Assembly (NCBI GenBank): GCA_029931535.1
Contig: JAQPZY010001521.1
Span: 3,057,501 to 3,121,500, forward strand
Length of the DNA stretch: 64,000 bases
Direction of reading: 5' to 3'
From: Margaritifera margaritifera
Taxonomy: Eukaryota; Mollusca; Bivalvia; Unionida; Margaritiferidae
Below are positions 10,385-21,794 of the stretch, in pieces (positions within the stretch are counted from its first letter, which is position 1; each line of letters opens with the position of its first letter). The translations under genes and the position numbers were made by a program. The notes under the pieces were generated by a model, which was not told the DNA's origin, made no database searches, and saw nothing but the letters and a program-made list of their open reading frames with translations.

Positions 10385-12586
10385 CAGTGAAACCCCGCTA
10401 TAGCACACTTTGTTATAGCACAAATTCGGATATAACACAATCGTGGCATGGCTTCCATTTTTTTTTCAAAGTACGAAAAATAATGTGTAAAAAATTAATT
10501 ATCATTTTGAGGTAGAGATTGTGTAAGAATTTGGATATAACATGATCGTGGCATGGCTCCCAAAATTTTACAATAATTTTAAACATTTCTTGAAGTACTG
10601 CAAAGTTTTTGTGCCAAAATAAACAATAGTTTGATTTAATAATTTGGCAAGATGTATTGTATTCTTGAAGAAAAAAGTGTCTTATGATTGCATCTTTCTT
10701 TATATGAATAAAGATGTTAAACATTTCTATTTGTGAATATTCATTTCAAATTTGTCAGTAGTCAACACTGCATTTTGATCTTAGCTTATTTTTGAAAGAT
10801 GTCAGCTCATTAAAAAGTTGATATGTGTTAATCTTATTATTATTGAATCATGAACAATAAACCCAGTAAGTCTTCTTTGTGTTTGTATTCAATGCATTCT
10901 GTGTACAATTGTTGCTCAAAAGAAAGAAGATTCTCATCCGAAATTTATAAATAAATTAATTTAAGTAATTGATAATCATCAAAGTCAATCTCACTGCTAA
11001 AGGTTGTTCAAATTATGGGGCAATGATTTATAAAAACATTAAAAAAATGAAAAAAAGCCGCCAACAACATGCTCATGTGACTTTTGCGGTGTTATCAGAC
11101 AACTGACCAGTGAATAATATTATGCATTCCCTATACAAATGACCACGCTGTTCCTTAACAATTATTCTTGCTGTAGTCATTCAAGCAAATATGTGTCAGA
11201 GTGTTAATTAGTGGGTATTTACAATGGATAACGGGATACAGAAACGTAAAGCTATTACTGTTAAAGAGAAGCTTGAAGCCCTGCGCAGGATTAAGTCCGG
11301 AGTTAAACAAATGCAATTAGCTTTAAGATTTAGGTGTTCACAAGTCAAGCAAACAATTTGGTGGAGTGAAAAAGTTTCGTACCCGAATTTATAAATCAAT
11401 TAATTTACCTACCTTTTTAAGAGAAGACAATAGACAAATCAATGCCTGCTCAATCAACCGTCATAGACACCCACTGAAACAAGTTTATGGCCCGAATTGT
11501 CTGGAGCAGTTTTGGTCATTGCCACACACATGTAACACCCCCCCCCCCCATCTTAACCCTTTTTATTTTCTAGCTTCAGATCATTCACATATACACAGAA
11601 ACTGTCCTTCCTGTGATTGGAACAGAACGATTTAAGTTGTATTGGTGGTGCGATTGGCTAATATATTTAAACATTATACTCCCCACTTTCGCTCTGCAGT
11701 GTAGCAAAGTCATTGTTATAAACAAAAGTTTAAATGAATATTGGGTTTATTTTATTTATTTTTTCCTCTGTACGTTAGAGAATGACTCAGTTGTTTTTAT
11801 GGAACTCACTGTGTACTCATACAATCGAATGGTTTACTCCCAAGCTGGGTTCAAGCAGTTTACATGTATACACACACCTGCAGAATTCTCATCGCAAATA
11901 CATTACGAGGTCAATACAGTACATTTGACCTCCTGTAAGAATTTTCAGCTCAAGTAAAATGTACTTTTCAAGTTTAATACAAGTTTCTTTTAGAAACTCC
12001 CAATGTCGGAATCATGCAGTTTATTGTCAGTCAGAAATCAGACCCTTTGGACATGTCCAGCAATATGAATGTTGCGGGGGAAAAAAAACTATGTCATAAG
12101 TTTGTGTGAATGTATTAGCAAGAAATTAAATGTTATGATTTGACTGGACCTATCAGACATTTAAAAAAATACAAATTATGCTTCTTTGTGCACATTTTTG
12201 ATGGAATTACTATTATGGATACAACCAGATTTGACTGGTGAGTACACATACTCTTAACTATTTATGCTTAAGTTGCTGATTTCGTATTCATAAAAATAAA
12301 TATTAAATATATAATGACTATTTTAAGTAGTTCTTATTTAATATGGAACAAGTTTATAACTGCCTCAATGAAGTCCGTAGTATTGCCCCTCCCCCCTGAT
12401 TTAAGATGGTAACTGTGCCAATGAAGCACGTAGTTTTGCACCCACTATTATACCCCCCCTCCTTTTTTTTTGATGCATGAATCATTTTCTTCAGCTAAAT
12501 GATTTGTTTGGTTATAGCACTGTTTGGTACATAGCACGATGTCATTTTGTGGACCCCGACCATCGTGCTATAGTGGGGTTTCACTG
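10385..12586 (+). mobile_element. Tigger/pogo-family transposon, copy A1 (2.2 kb, decayed)
   Basis: The left terminus is CAGTGAAACCCCGCTATAGC and the right is the inverse (GCTATAGTGGGGTTTCACTG). A TA precedes the left end; the right flank is TG, so the TA duplication has decayed on one side. It encodes the start of a CENP-B/Psq helix-turn-helix protein (11224-11394). A second copy lies inverted at 51403-56297 and shows which inserts in that copy are secondary. The catalytic DDE region was not found. Confidence 0.85.
11224..11394 (+). pseudogene. N-terminal CENP-B/Psq HTH fragment of the Tigger transposase
   Basis: ATG at 11224 opens 56 codons: Q-K-R-K-A-I-T-V-K-E-K-L-E-A-L-R-R-I followed by K-S-G-V-K-Q and a second helix (L-A-L-R-F-R-C-S), the layout of the pogo/Tigger DNA-binding domain. 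It stops at TAA after S-Y-P-N-L, long before a DDE catalytic region. A reverse-complement relative lies at about 55455-55635 in the second copy. Confidence 0.8.
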
Positions 12587-12895
12587 TGCTTTGTTATTCA
12601 GTTTACTTTGGAATTTCTCCTTCCCCAAAGCAGGGACTTTCAAACACCAAGCAATTGAAAATACCAGCAGAATCACCCAATGGATTTTTACATGAAGCTA
12701 AATCCATAATTGATATTGCATGAGTTAGTCCCACCCAGACTAACACCAGTCAGCTTGTGCTAATTCTCAAAATTATGTGTATAACAACAGCATGAATATT
12801 ATTTAGACATATGCTTACACATGAAAATTATAACATCAACTGCATATGGATTCAGAGAGAGTGCAAGCACAAGTGTGAGAAAGATAAACTATATG
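12587..12895. other. Intron stretch without recognised content
   Basis: Between the Tigger copy and the first 36-bp minisatellite. No motif, exon or repeat that I can support. Confidence 0.5.
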
Positions 12896-12896
12896 A

Positions 12897-13048
12897 TATT
12901 TTGCCATTTATGACCTCTTATCATTTCACATTTCATTTGCCATTTATGACCTCTTATCATATCACATTTCATTTGCCATTTATGACCTCTTATCATATTA
13001 CGTTTCATTTGCCATTTATGACCTCTTATCATATCACGTTTCATTTGC
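12897..13048. repeat. 36-bp minisatellite, type 1 (about 4 copies)
   Basis: Units of CATTTATGACCTCTTATCAT plus TTCACATTTCATTTGC. Because 36 is a multiple of three, the array is open on both strands and merges with the next array into one long spurious frame. Confidence 0.95.
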
Positions 13049-13121
13049 CAGCACCTTCCTTCTGCCATGTGCTCACTAAAGTCAATGTTTTTGGACAACC
13101 ATGTTTACCGATTGTACCATT

Positions 13122-13567
13122 TGTTTCCATAAATGTAACAATTATATATCAATTCAGTGATTACATACATGTAACAATTATATATCAATTCAGTGATTAC
13201 ATAAATGTAACAATTATATATCAATTCAGTGATTACATAAATGTAACAATTATATATCAATTCAGTGATTACATAAATGTAACAATTATATATCAATTCA
13301 GTGATTACATACATGTAACAATTATATATCAATTCAGTGATTACATACATGTAACAATTATATATCAATTCAGTGATTACATACATGTAACAATTATATA
13401 TCAATTCAGTGATTACATAAATGTAACAATTATATATCAATTCAGTGATTACATAAATGTAACAATTATATATCAATTCAGTGATTACATACATGTAACA
13501 ATTATATATCAATTCAGTGATTACATACATGTAACAATTATATATCAATTCAGTGATTACATACATG
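13122..13567. repeat. 36-bp minisatellite, type 2 (12 copies)
   Basis: Twelve nearly identical units of AATGTAACAATTATATATCA plus ATTCAGTGATTACATA; copies differ mainly by ACATGTAAC versus AAATGTAAC. Translates as a 12-residue repeat on either strand, which is a property of the period and not evidence for a gene. Confidence 0.97.
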
Positions 13568-14081
13568 CCCATCAGCACGAGGTAACTATATGCATCTACC
13601 TAAAGTTATAATTTAAATGAAAGCCAAACTTGCAATGATATAAACAACAGAAACGGTGCAAAAATGATTCAGTTTGAGCAGATTATCGTTACACCCGGTT
13701 CGAGTTGTTTCAATGGCATTGATTGCACCAGTGGAACAGGACTATTCATCTAATTTGCATATGTGGACAGAATGAAGACCTGATGCAAGAGTTACGGCTA
13801 TATTGATTCTTGTATTGCTTGTTAATCATACTATCCTAAAATTGAAATAATGTCAATATTCTTTATGTATTAAGTGTTCAAATTATGAACAAATTTATGG
13901 AATAAATACAGTAATACTATCGGAAAAATTAAATGTGAAAGTATTATAGGCAAACTCCATCTTGTCCTTTTCTCCCCATAATTACAGTGGATGTTACACT
14001 AGTATCCAAGTATATGCATGCTTTTCTGCTATACATGCAGTTCCTTCAGCATGTGACTTGGAGATTTCTACAAATTTCATT

Positions 14082-14218
14082 TACCGTATATACTCACATA
14101 TAAACCGGGTCCAAATGCAAACAACATAGACCCTGATCTGCTGGCACATTATGAGACAGCAGATCTGGGTCTATGCAGTTTGCAGTTGGTATGGACTTAT
14201 ACGCGAGTATATAAGGTA
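14082..14218. mobile_element. Hairpin MITE copy 1 (short form, one hairpin)
   Basis: Starts TACCGTATATACTC and ends GAGTATATAAGGTA. The centre is one inverted repeat around CATAGACCCTGATCTGC. It belongs to the family at 28237, 30535, 38452, 40252, 42592, 47666, 58464 and 63002. Confidence 0.9.
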
Positions 14219-14464
14219 CAAGTTAGACTTGTGTTTATATTCCTCCCCTCTTTGTCTACATGAATTCCATTGGTATAATAATAAAACTTTTATTTCTAAG
14301 CACAGGAGCTCTTTTTTTTTAAATACAAAGTTTTGTATGTAAGTGTCTTTTGAATGTACATTTTAATAACATAATCTTTATTAAAGTTGTCCCTGCAAAA
14401 AGTAACTTTGCTATCAAAAGACACTTGTGACATTTTCTTCATTGTAAAAAGCTACAAATGTCTT

Positions 14465-14504
<40 letters not shown>

Positions 14505-15086
14505 GTAATTGTTTCCTACCTCACAAAAGCTGATTCTGCTCACTCAGGAAATGTTTCATATGAAAAGCAGGTGTTTAGTGTAAATAAAGTATTTTAGCAA
14601 TTAGTAGTGACACATTTAGCTCCTTTATGAATAACGTTTGTAACATATTATAGTCTGATAGTTGGACGATTCTTTCTCACTTTCACTCTGTAAGTGTATG
14701 TGTCTGTGTGTGTATCTGTAGGTGACTGTCCCAGTACAATGTCAATTAATAATAGAAAATAGTGCAGTTTGATCATGTTAAATAAGGAGATTCTTGGTGT
14801 AGTAAAATGTATCAAATTAACCCACATGTAGGCTTCTCATTTCACCCATAACAACTGAGACTTAACTTGTCATTACTGGTCAGTCTTGCTGAATGGAATA
14901 TTGTAAAATATCATAATTACAGAGCTGACTTGCACATACTGTCATGCTGTACATGCCACATGGTTTAAATCAGTTGGATAATTTTGTTTTGGTTTTCATG
15001 GCAGGCATTTCATATTCTGATCCTTATAAAAAAATTTCCATTTCCAGCTGAAAATCACAATAGTTTTGCGTATGTATCTTTCTCAG
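14219..15086. other. Intron stretch, only a (CT)n microsatellite recognised
   Basis: A CT-rich run lies at about 14461-14503 and a GT-rich stretch near 14697-14720. Nothing else supported. Confidence 0.6.
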
Positions 15087-15208
15087 GGTCCAAGCTGGCA
15101 CCATCCCCTGTATCAGTGAGACCCTTGGGAATCACAAGTACTTCTGTGATAGAGACACAATCAGAAGCACTGTACTCAGTTTACCTGTAGACAATGGCAA
15201 CTGCACAG
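15087..15208 (+). CDS. Exon 6, module 2 b-half
   Basis: The acceptor is tatctttctcag and the donor ACAG|GTGAGT; 122 bp, phase 2 to 1. It reads V-Q-A-G-T-I-P-C (C4 at eight residues after C3), eleven residues to Y-F-C-D (C5), eighteen residues to G-N-C-T (C6, inside a sequon). This is the shortest b-half because the C5-C6 loop is 18 rather than about 27 residues. The longer open frame here (about 14984-15190) is a different frame and not coding. The exon was chosen by phase and by the conserved cysteine positions. Confidence 0.8.
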
Positions 15209-15309
15209 GTGAGTTGCTTTCTTTATTATTTTGAGCATTGTCAAGAATATTGTATTTGGTTCACCTTTCACTGGTGGAAATGGCACAGGTTGGAACAAGT
15301 AGTATCTTT

Positions 15310-16860
15310 TATTTTAGCTCTTCTAGTGGTAAGACCAAGTGAGCTTATTGTATGGCCATGTCATCTGTCCTTCAACAATTGCTTCTTACCACGCTGGAGT
15401 GCATATTTTTGATCTGATTTCAATCCATCTTTTAATATGGATTTATATCATCAAAATCTTGACAGGTTCGTTAATGAGCAAGATCCACACATATTAATGA
15501 AATGTTCTTGCTTCTGATTGACTGACCTTGTTAGCACTCTTGAGACTATATTTAGATCTGATTTTGATCAAACTTGGAATTTAGGCTTATATCATTAAGA
15601 TCTTGGATGGGTTTGATAATAAACAAGATCCACACTGATAACACCAGTCCTTTGAAAACTTGTGCACAATGAGGTCCCAACACACATGAGTTGCCAACTT
15701 GGACCTCTGAAAAATTAAGAAAGGTTGAATACTCATTTAATAATTGTGTTGAAATAATTGTCAATATATCCAATCACTGCAAGATCATTTAAAACATTAC
15801 TCTATGTTTTTTCAACACACATCACATGTGTACCAGCAAAAACATTGTGTATTTTGTCTTTGCTTTTTGTATGTGAATGTGGTTACATTCTAGTGTTAGT
15901 GTAGATTCAGAATAAAATAAGATTCTTTATTTCAAAAAAAAGTGACAGTAATTTAGAGAAACAACAATGTCAAAACTTGATTTTTGTTTTTTATTATGAT
16001 ATTAGTAAAGTATGGATGCTGTGATTTCATTGCAAGTTATAGTGAAATTTCTGCTAATCCTTGAGCAGACCTCTGAGAGTGAATTCGTAAATTTTAAGTT
16101 CACTATAAATGTTGGAACTTGCTTCTCCATAATGAATCCAATCTGATTCTAACATATTAAAAAGGTGAGCTGAGCTTATTTTTTTTATCACTCAGGAGGC
16201 TGTATTTCTGAAGTGATTTTGATCAAACTTGGAATATATGCTTACATCATCAAGATATTGGACAAGTTTAGTAATGAGCAAACTATACGCATAATAATGA
16301 GGTGATCTTGGATCAGCTTGGCTGAGATTGTTACCATTCTGGGAAACATAGTTTTGATTTGATTCTTATGAAACTTGAAATATAAGATTACATCATCAAG
16401 ATCTTGGATGAATTTGAAAATGAGTGAGATCCACACATATTAATGAGGTAATTTTGCATTAAATTGACTGAGCTTGTTACCACTATAGAGACCATATTTC
16501 TGAATCGACGTTGATCAAACTTGGAATGTATACTTACATCATCAAGATCTTGGACAAGTTTCATAATGAGCAAGATGCAGGCATACTAATGAGGTGATCT
16601 TGCATTTGATTGATTCAGCTTGTTACCAGTCCTGAAGCCACATTTTTTATCTGATTTTGATCAAATAAGGAATATATGCTTATATCATCAAGATCTTGGA
16701 TGAGTTCAATAATTCTGGTCTGATTTTCATCAAACTTGGCTTATATCTACAAGATCTTGGATGAGTTTGATAATGAGGAAGATCCATGCATATTAAATAG
16801 GTGATCTTGCATCTGATCTTAGATGACTTCGATTATGAGCAAGGGACTATGAATCTTAAT
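15310..16860. repeat. Tandem array of a 120-140 bp unit (about 9-10 diverged copies)
   Basis: The head AGCTCTTCTAGTGGTAAGAC and CAAGTGAGCTTATTGTATGG is followed by units containing 'gatcaaacttggaatata', 'atcatcaagatcttgga', 'gagcaagatccacacatatt' and 'aatgaggtgatcttgcat'. The same unit forms the array at 39.44-40.80 kb. Several small minus-strand open frames across it are repeat artefacts. Confidence 0.85.
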
Positions 16861-17209
16861 TATATCTTTATCTTTTTAAAGAATTTGTATCAGGATAGAG
16901 AAAAAGAGGTAAAATCAGCATGATACAAAATTCCAGAGATAATTTGCATAAGCCTGCCTAATGAAATGGTCAACTGTTCAGTTATGTAAGCCAGAACCAT
17001 TTATCCTTTGATGCTAATTGTTGTGTTTTTTGTTTGTGTCATTCTAGAGTATTTGTCTTTGACAAAGAGAGACATAAGTCCAGAAAGGGCCAAGGGTAAC
17101 TTTGACAAAGAGATCCATATGTCTTGAAAGTGCCAATTCTATCTTACACTAGTTTTGCACTGTGTGTTGTCAGCAGCTTCATATCTGCAATCACCTCTGA
17201 CAAATGTGA

Positions 17210-17790
17210 TCTCTAAATAATCAAGTTTTGAATTTTATATATGGAGTAAAAATTCGACTTCAAAAGAAGCGTTGCCACTAATCACAAACTTTAATCAAGA
17301 TGGCTTCAACATTCTCATTTAATGCAGTCAGTGATGTGCAGTAACATTTGTTTTTCCACACGCATCTGTTTGATGTACTTAACTTCAGACAAATTGGGTT
17401 GTTCCACTTAGTTTACTCTACCTATGCAAATTAGGCTAATGGGCTCTCCCTCAGCAGTGCTCACGACACACCACCCTTGCTATTGTAAGCAAATTCAGTA
17501 AATATCTGAAAAGTGTCTGCTTATCTTTGACCACCTTACCTTTTAATTGTCTTTAAAACAGCTGTATAAGCTACCCCGAGGATAGTTTTACATGAGCTCT
17601 GAGCACAATTGTTTACTATTTATACATACAACAGATTACGGGCATATATCAAATTTTTCTTCTGTTTTGGGGGGGGGGGGATTTTTTTTTTTTTTTTTAG
17701 CCAAGATTGCTGAAACACGACCATGTCGGGGGGGGGGGAGTCCAAAATCGTGTTTTTCGTGTGACACATCGTGTTATGGCATGTATGCAG
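17210..17790 (-). mobile_element. hAT element 5' end remnant, inverted
   Basis: Read on the minus strand it begins CTGCATACATGCCATAACAC and continues with CACGAAAAACACGATTTTGG, then the untranslated leader shared with 52046-52680 (including the CTAATGGGCTCTCCC block on the plus strand and the final ATATGGAGTAAAA). It stops before the zinc-finger coding region. Related leaders lie at 23.54-24.24 kb (+) and 52.05 kb (+). Confidence 0.7.
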
Positions 17791-17847
17791 GTACCTCTGT
17801 GAACCTGGTGACCACAATTAAACCATTGTACTTGCATACATGTGAAG

Positions 17848-18350
17848 GCTAAAAATACCGTTTTAAAGGCCGTCTACCGCACATAATGTTTAGTAGTTAA
17901 AATAAACTGCTTTTGAAAATTGAAAGAATGAAAATAATTTTAAAAAAACACAAAAAAAATAACAAAAAAACAAACAAACATGGTATGTTTACGCATTCTG
18001 TCAACACATTAGAGAAACCCGGCCAGAACCAGTCTACTGGGGACCAGAAATGCTCCACCACTACAATGACTGGTGCGATGATGCATGGTAGAGCAATAGG
18101 ATTAGAATGAGGATGAGGCTCAGGAATACAGCCTAAGTCCAAGTCAGCATACCTGTGATTCTACCGGCGGTAGGCCAAAAATACCGTTTTAAAGACCGTC
18201 TACCGCACATACCGTTTAGTAGTCAAAATCTAATGGTTTTGAAAATTTCAAGGAAAATTTTTTTAAATTTTTTTTAAACCCGTTTTTTTTACGCGTTCTA
18301 TCAACACATTAGATAAACCAGCCATAACCAGACTACCGGGAATCAATTAC
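17848..18350. repeat. Direct repeat, two copies about 324 bp apart
   Basis: The block AAATACCGTTTTAAAGGCCG with TCTACCGCACATA, TTTAGTAGT and a distal CTGTCAACACATTAGA occurs at 17.85-18.06 kb and again at 18.17-18.34 kb with modest divergence. It lies immediately upstream of the hAT coding remnants and probably belongs to that element. Confidence 0.7.
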
Positions 18351-18528
18351 AATTGTTAGCATGTGTACAAAGAAGCGGCTAATTGATTACTTTATTGTTG
18401 TAATTTGGAGAGTTTAAGGCCAAATGCGGGATGTTGTTTGAGGTGTTATAAGTAATAAAAGGATCAAAGGTAATCCATGAGTCTTTGATTAAAACTCGGC
18501 CGATCTGACGTGGAAGGAAGATAAAATG

Positions 18529-18960
18529 GAGAGACCGACCAAAAATGATCGTGGCAAAAACACTTGAGTAAGTATTTTGATTTGATGTCTTTTAATTGTT
18601 CTTGTATTGTTCACGATGGTTTAAGATGAATATTTAAGGGCAGCTTGTATATTTTTTTTTTCAATTCATGTAAAAATGCCAAAACATACGCTTTCTCCCA
18701 ATGCTAAAAAGCCACCAGCTAAGAAATACTGCAACAAGTTTAACAACGCTTGGATACCAGAATTTAAGTGTGTGCAGGCGAGTAGCAAAGGTCCTGACTT
18801 TGCATTGTGTCTTTTTAGGCTGGTGAATCAATGATTGGACATCTACATGTAAAGATGACCAGGCTGCTAAAAAAGCTTCTGGGAAAGTTTGTTTCAACCA
18901 AGGTCATCACCAGTGAACCAGATATTACTAATGTGAAGTTCAGACTTCTAGAAAATAAGC
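18529..18960 (+). pseudogene. Broken N-terminal part of a hAT-type transposase
   Basis: From about 18676 the plus strand encodes K-K-P-P-A-K-K-Y-C-N-K-F and N-N-A-W-I-P-E-F-K, then S-S-K-G-P-D-F-A-L-C-L, the start of the BED-like zinc-finger domain seen in hAT/ZMYM-type transposases. It is frame-broken after the first cysteine and continues with V-I-T-S-E-P-D-I-T-N-V. With the C-terminal fragments that follow it forms a deleted, dead copy. Confidence 0.6.
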
Positions 18961-19123
18961 ATAAAAGTACAAAAATTATGTTTAAGTCCTAGATAAAATA
19001 TATCCGCGAGTTAAAAATGTATTACTTAATATTTAATTTTAAAGTTGGGATAAATTATTAAAATCATGTGTTTTTTAACTGTTTATTTTAAGTCTAAATC
19101 TAATTTGTTTAAAATTAATTACA

Positions 19124-19510
19124 GTGGTGAAACTTGCCAACAGATTTTTGGACATAAGCCTAGAAGAGAAACAAGCCCTTGAGAATGAGCCTCAGGAATA
19201 CATATCAAGTCCAAGCCAGGAACTTTCTCCTCGGGGTGAAATGAGCTTGGAGCAGTATTGGAGATCAGTCAGCAGCCTCAGAAACCCAGCAACAGGAAAA
19301 CTTAAGTTAGAACTTCTTTCCAGACTGAGTGTAGTTGTCCTATCATTGCCACATTTCAATGCTGACACAGAGAGGACATTCTCCATTCTTTGGAAAATCC
19401 AGAGTGATTCAAGGGGAAGTCTGGACCAGAAAACTATTGAGAGCATGCTAAGTGTGAAGGTTGACAATCACAGTGAATGTCACCATGGTCACCAGACAGT
19501 GATCTTGTGA
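19124..19510 (+). pseudogene. hAT transposase C-terminal dimerisation (hATC) domain, first copy
   Basis: An open frame of 128 codons carries the hATC signature: L-S-V-V-V-L-S-L-P-H-F-N-A-D-T-E-R-T-F-S and then K-I-Q-S-D-S-R-G-S-L-D. In this family the segment mediates transposase dimerisation; the DDE catalytic part is absent here. The open frame is preceded by the broken N-terminal part. It is the first of two tandem copies. Confidence 0.85.
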
Positions 19511-19851
19511 AGGAAACTAAAAATGCCTGTGGATTTTATACAAAACCTTTGCAGTGAACTGTGAGATGTAGAACTCTTCCTTTTTCATTTAATTAACAAT
19601 ATACTGGCTCATATTAACTAACTATTATTGTAACATTTTCCATCAGATTCTGAATCTGAATCATGTTCAAAATTTGTGTTTTATTATAATATGAAGAGAA
19701 TACATATTATGTGATAAAATGAACTTGTTTTGTTTTCAATCCCCTTAAAACACGTAAAATTTATGCCAATAAAAAATCTACCTTTTTAGAAGCCAATCTA
19801 CTGATCAAAATTTGTAAATCTACTGGTTTGAAATCCTGGTTCTGTCACAGG

Positions 19852-20480
19852 TATGAGTCAGGAACTTCCTCCTCGGAGTGAACATAGCTTGGAGGAGTAT
19901 TGGATAGCACTTAGCAACCTTACAAACCCAGCAACAGGAAAACTGTTGTTAGAACTTCTTTCCAGGCTGAGCATGGTTGTCCTGTCATTATAACAATCTA
20001 ATGCTGATACAGAGAGGACATTCTCCATTCTTCGCAAAATACAAAGTGATTCATGGGGAAATATGGACCAGAGAACTGTTGAGAGCCTGTTAAGTGTGAA
20101 GCTTAATAATCACAATGAATGTCATAAATGGGCACTAGACAGTGGTGTTGTGAAGGAAACTAAAAATGCTATTGGATTTTATGAAAGAAAAATCTTTGCA
20201 ATGAACTCTTCCTTTTTCATTATTTGACCATATACTGACTACTATTAATTAATTATTATTGTAACATTTTCCGTCGGAATCCAAATCTGATTCATGTTCA
20301 AACTTGCTGTTTTATTATTGTATGAAGAGAATACATATTGTGACACAAAAACAGCACTTGTTTTGTTTTCCATTCCCTTGAAACGTAAATTTTATGCAGA
20401 TAAAAACCTACTAGTTTAGAGGCCAATCTACTGATCAAAATTTGTAAATCTACTGGTCTGAAATCCTGGTTCTGTCACAT
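19852..20480 (+). pseudogene. hATC domain and 3' region, second tandem copy
   Basis: The block from the second E-L-P-P-R-S-E-H-S to the 3' untranslated motif 'gtaaatctactggt-tgaaatcc' repeats the sequence of 19.2-19.85 kb with a period near 644 bp. The S-L-P-H-F segment is interrupted by a TAA in this copy. The duplication includes about 300 bp of non-coding 3' sequence. Confidence 0.85.
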
Positions 20481-20629
20481 GTATATACTTGAATTCATGA
20501 ATCGAATGTATGTCAGCATGGGGTGAAAGAAAACAACATGAATCTTTGTATTATATCTTTATTGCCTTTTTAAAACATTATTATTTGATAAAATTAAATG
20601 CACAAATACCATGAAGTGAAATTTAATTT

Positions 20630-20830
20630 ACATAAACTAAAATTATCACTGTATGTTTGAGTGGCATTTTCTTTATCACCTAGCCCTTCCCCCCCCCCCC
20701 CCCCGACACAAATACACATATTTATTCAATTTTCAATCATTTTCACTATGATGTGGTTCAGTACATAATGCAGTTGGCAATTATAATCAGTTGCATTTTT
20801 CAGTAGGCCTCATTCCAGAGGAAACTGCAT
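20630..20830. repeat. Intronic block also present before exon 10
   Basis: A stretch with 'ttggcattttct/ttggcattttctgta', a long C-run, CACA-rich sequence and 'gtggttcagtacataatgca' is related to 38.88-39.03 kb ('gtggttcaatccataatgca'). It may be a small dispersed repeat or a trace of intragenic duplication. Confidence 0.5.
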
Positions 20831-21492
20831 AATTGTTTATAGCAGTCTATGTATCAAAAAGAATTTCAGGAGCAGTGCATCCATTAAATTAACATACCTG
20901 GGCACAACTAATTCAGTTTCCATAGACTGTAATGTTAATGTTTGCTCAAATTACTACTGTGTTATACTTTCATGGTATGATGAAAAGGATATGTTGTGCA
21001 GCTCTTTTTTGAGAAAAATTACCATGTATGTGCCCAGTATAAAACTCCAGCCTGGTGATATCTTGCCATTTAGTACCAGTAAGGTGACAGCAATTAAATG
21101 AAAATGGTTTTTGGTTCAAGCCTGCTGTTGCATACATGTTACATGTACCTGTACATAGGTTTGTTCTGAAAAAATTCAGCTTTTTTTTCCAGGATTTTTT
21201 TTCAGCCAATCAACAACTTTCATGCTTATAAATATAGTATCTAATATACCACCACTCATAGGCTGGTTTTATAGCATTGACAATAATTAGCCATTTGTGA
21301 CCCACACTTGTGAAAAAAACATACAAATTTAACAGTTAGACCAAGAATTAAGAAATTTTAATTCCAAACTGATTGTAAAATTTGAAAAGTGTTGTCACAG
21401 AAGCTTATCACAGTTTAAAGGAGATTTCATAATAATACAACAATATTTGTATTTTCTGTAACAATCTACCTGTATACATTTTTAACTTTCAG

Positions 21493-21622
21493 CTGTGTAT
21501 AGTCTGGCTAACAAGTGTGACCGCTACATGATGGAGAATTACCAGGTGGCTAACCACTGTGGTACCATCATGTTCCACATAACAAAGAGTGTCATTATGG
21601 ACAAGAATGATCTAAAGTGCAA
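21493..21622 (+). CDS. Exon 7, module 3 a-half
   Basis: The acceptor is taactttcag and the donor is a consensus AA|GTAAGT; 130 bp, phase 1 to 2. It reads V-Y-S-L-A-N-K-C-D (C1), thirteen residues to A-N-H-C-G (C2), nineteen to D-L-K-C (C3), then a split lysine codon. Spacing of C2-C3 is a little longer than in modules 1 and 2. Both splice sites are strong. The intron that follows carries the 21.8-23.05 kb composite minisatellite. Confidence 0.85.
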
Positions 21623-21794
21623 GTAAGTAATTGTTCAATATTAGAGGATAACCAAGAGCAAATCAACAAGTATTTTAGTGACTGGAGGCAGATTTGCCAT
21701 TCAGTTAGATGTGCATAGAAAGTTGGATTGAGGACAAATGAAATTGTGATGTTGTAGCAAAGAAATATCATAACTCGTATTTTTTAATGTTTTA

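Noticed and set aside
12897..13567. Possible CRISPR-like array
   Set aside because: The units are contiguous with no unique spacers, and the DNA is from an animal.
12811..13611. 266-codon open frame on the plus strand and its 157-codon minus-strand counterpart
   Set aside because: They are translations of two 36-bp minisatellites. Openness on both strands follows from the period, and no promoter, splice or homology evidence supports a protein.
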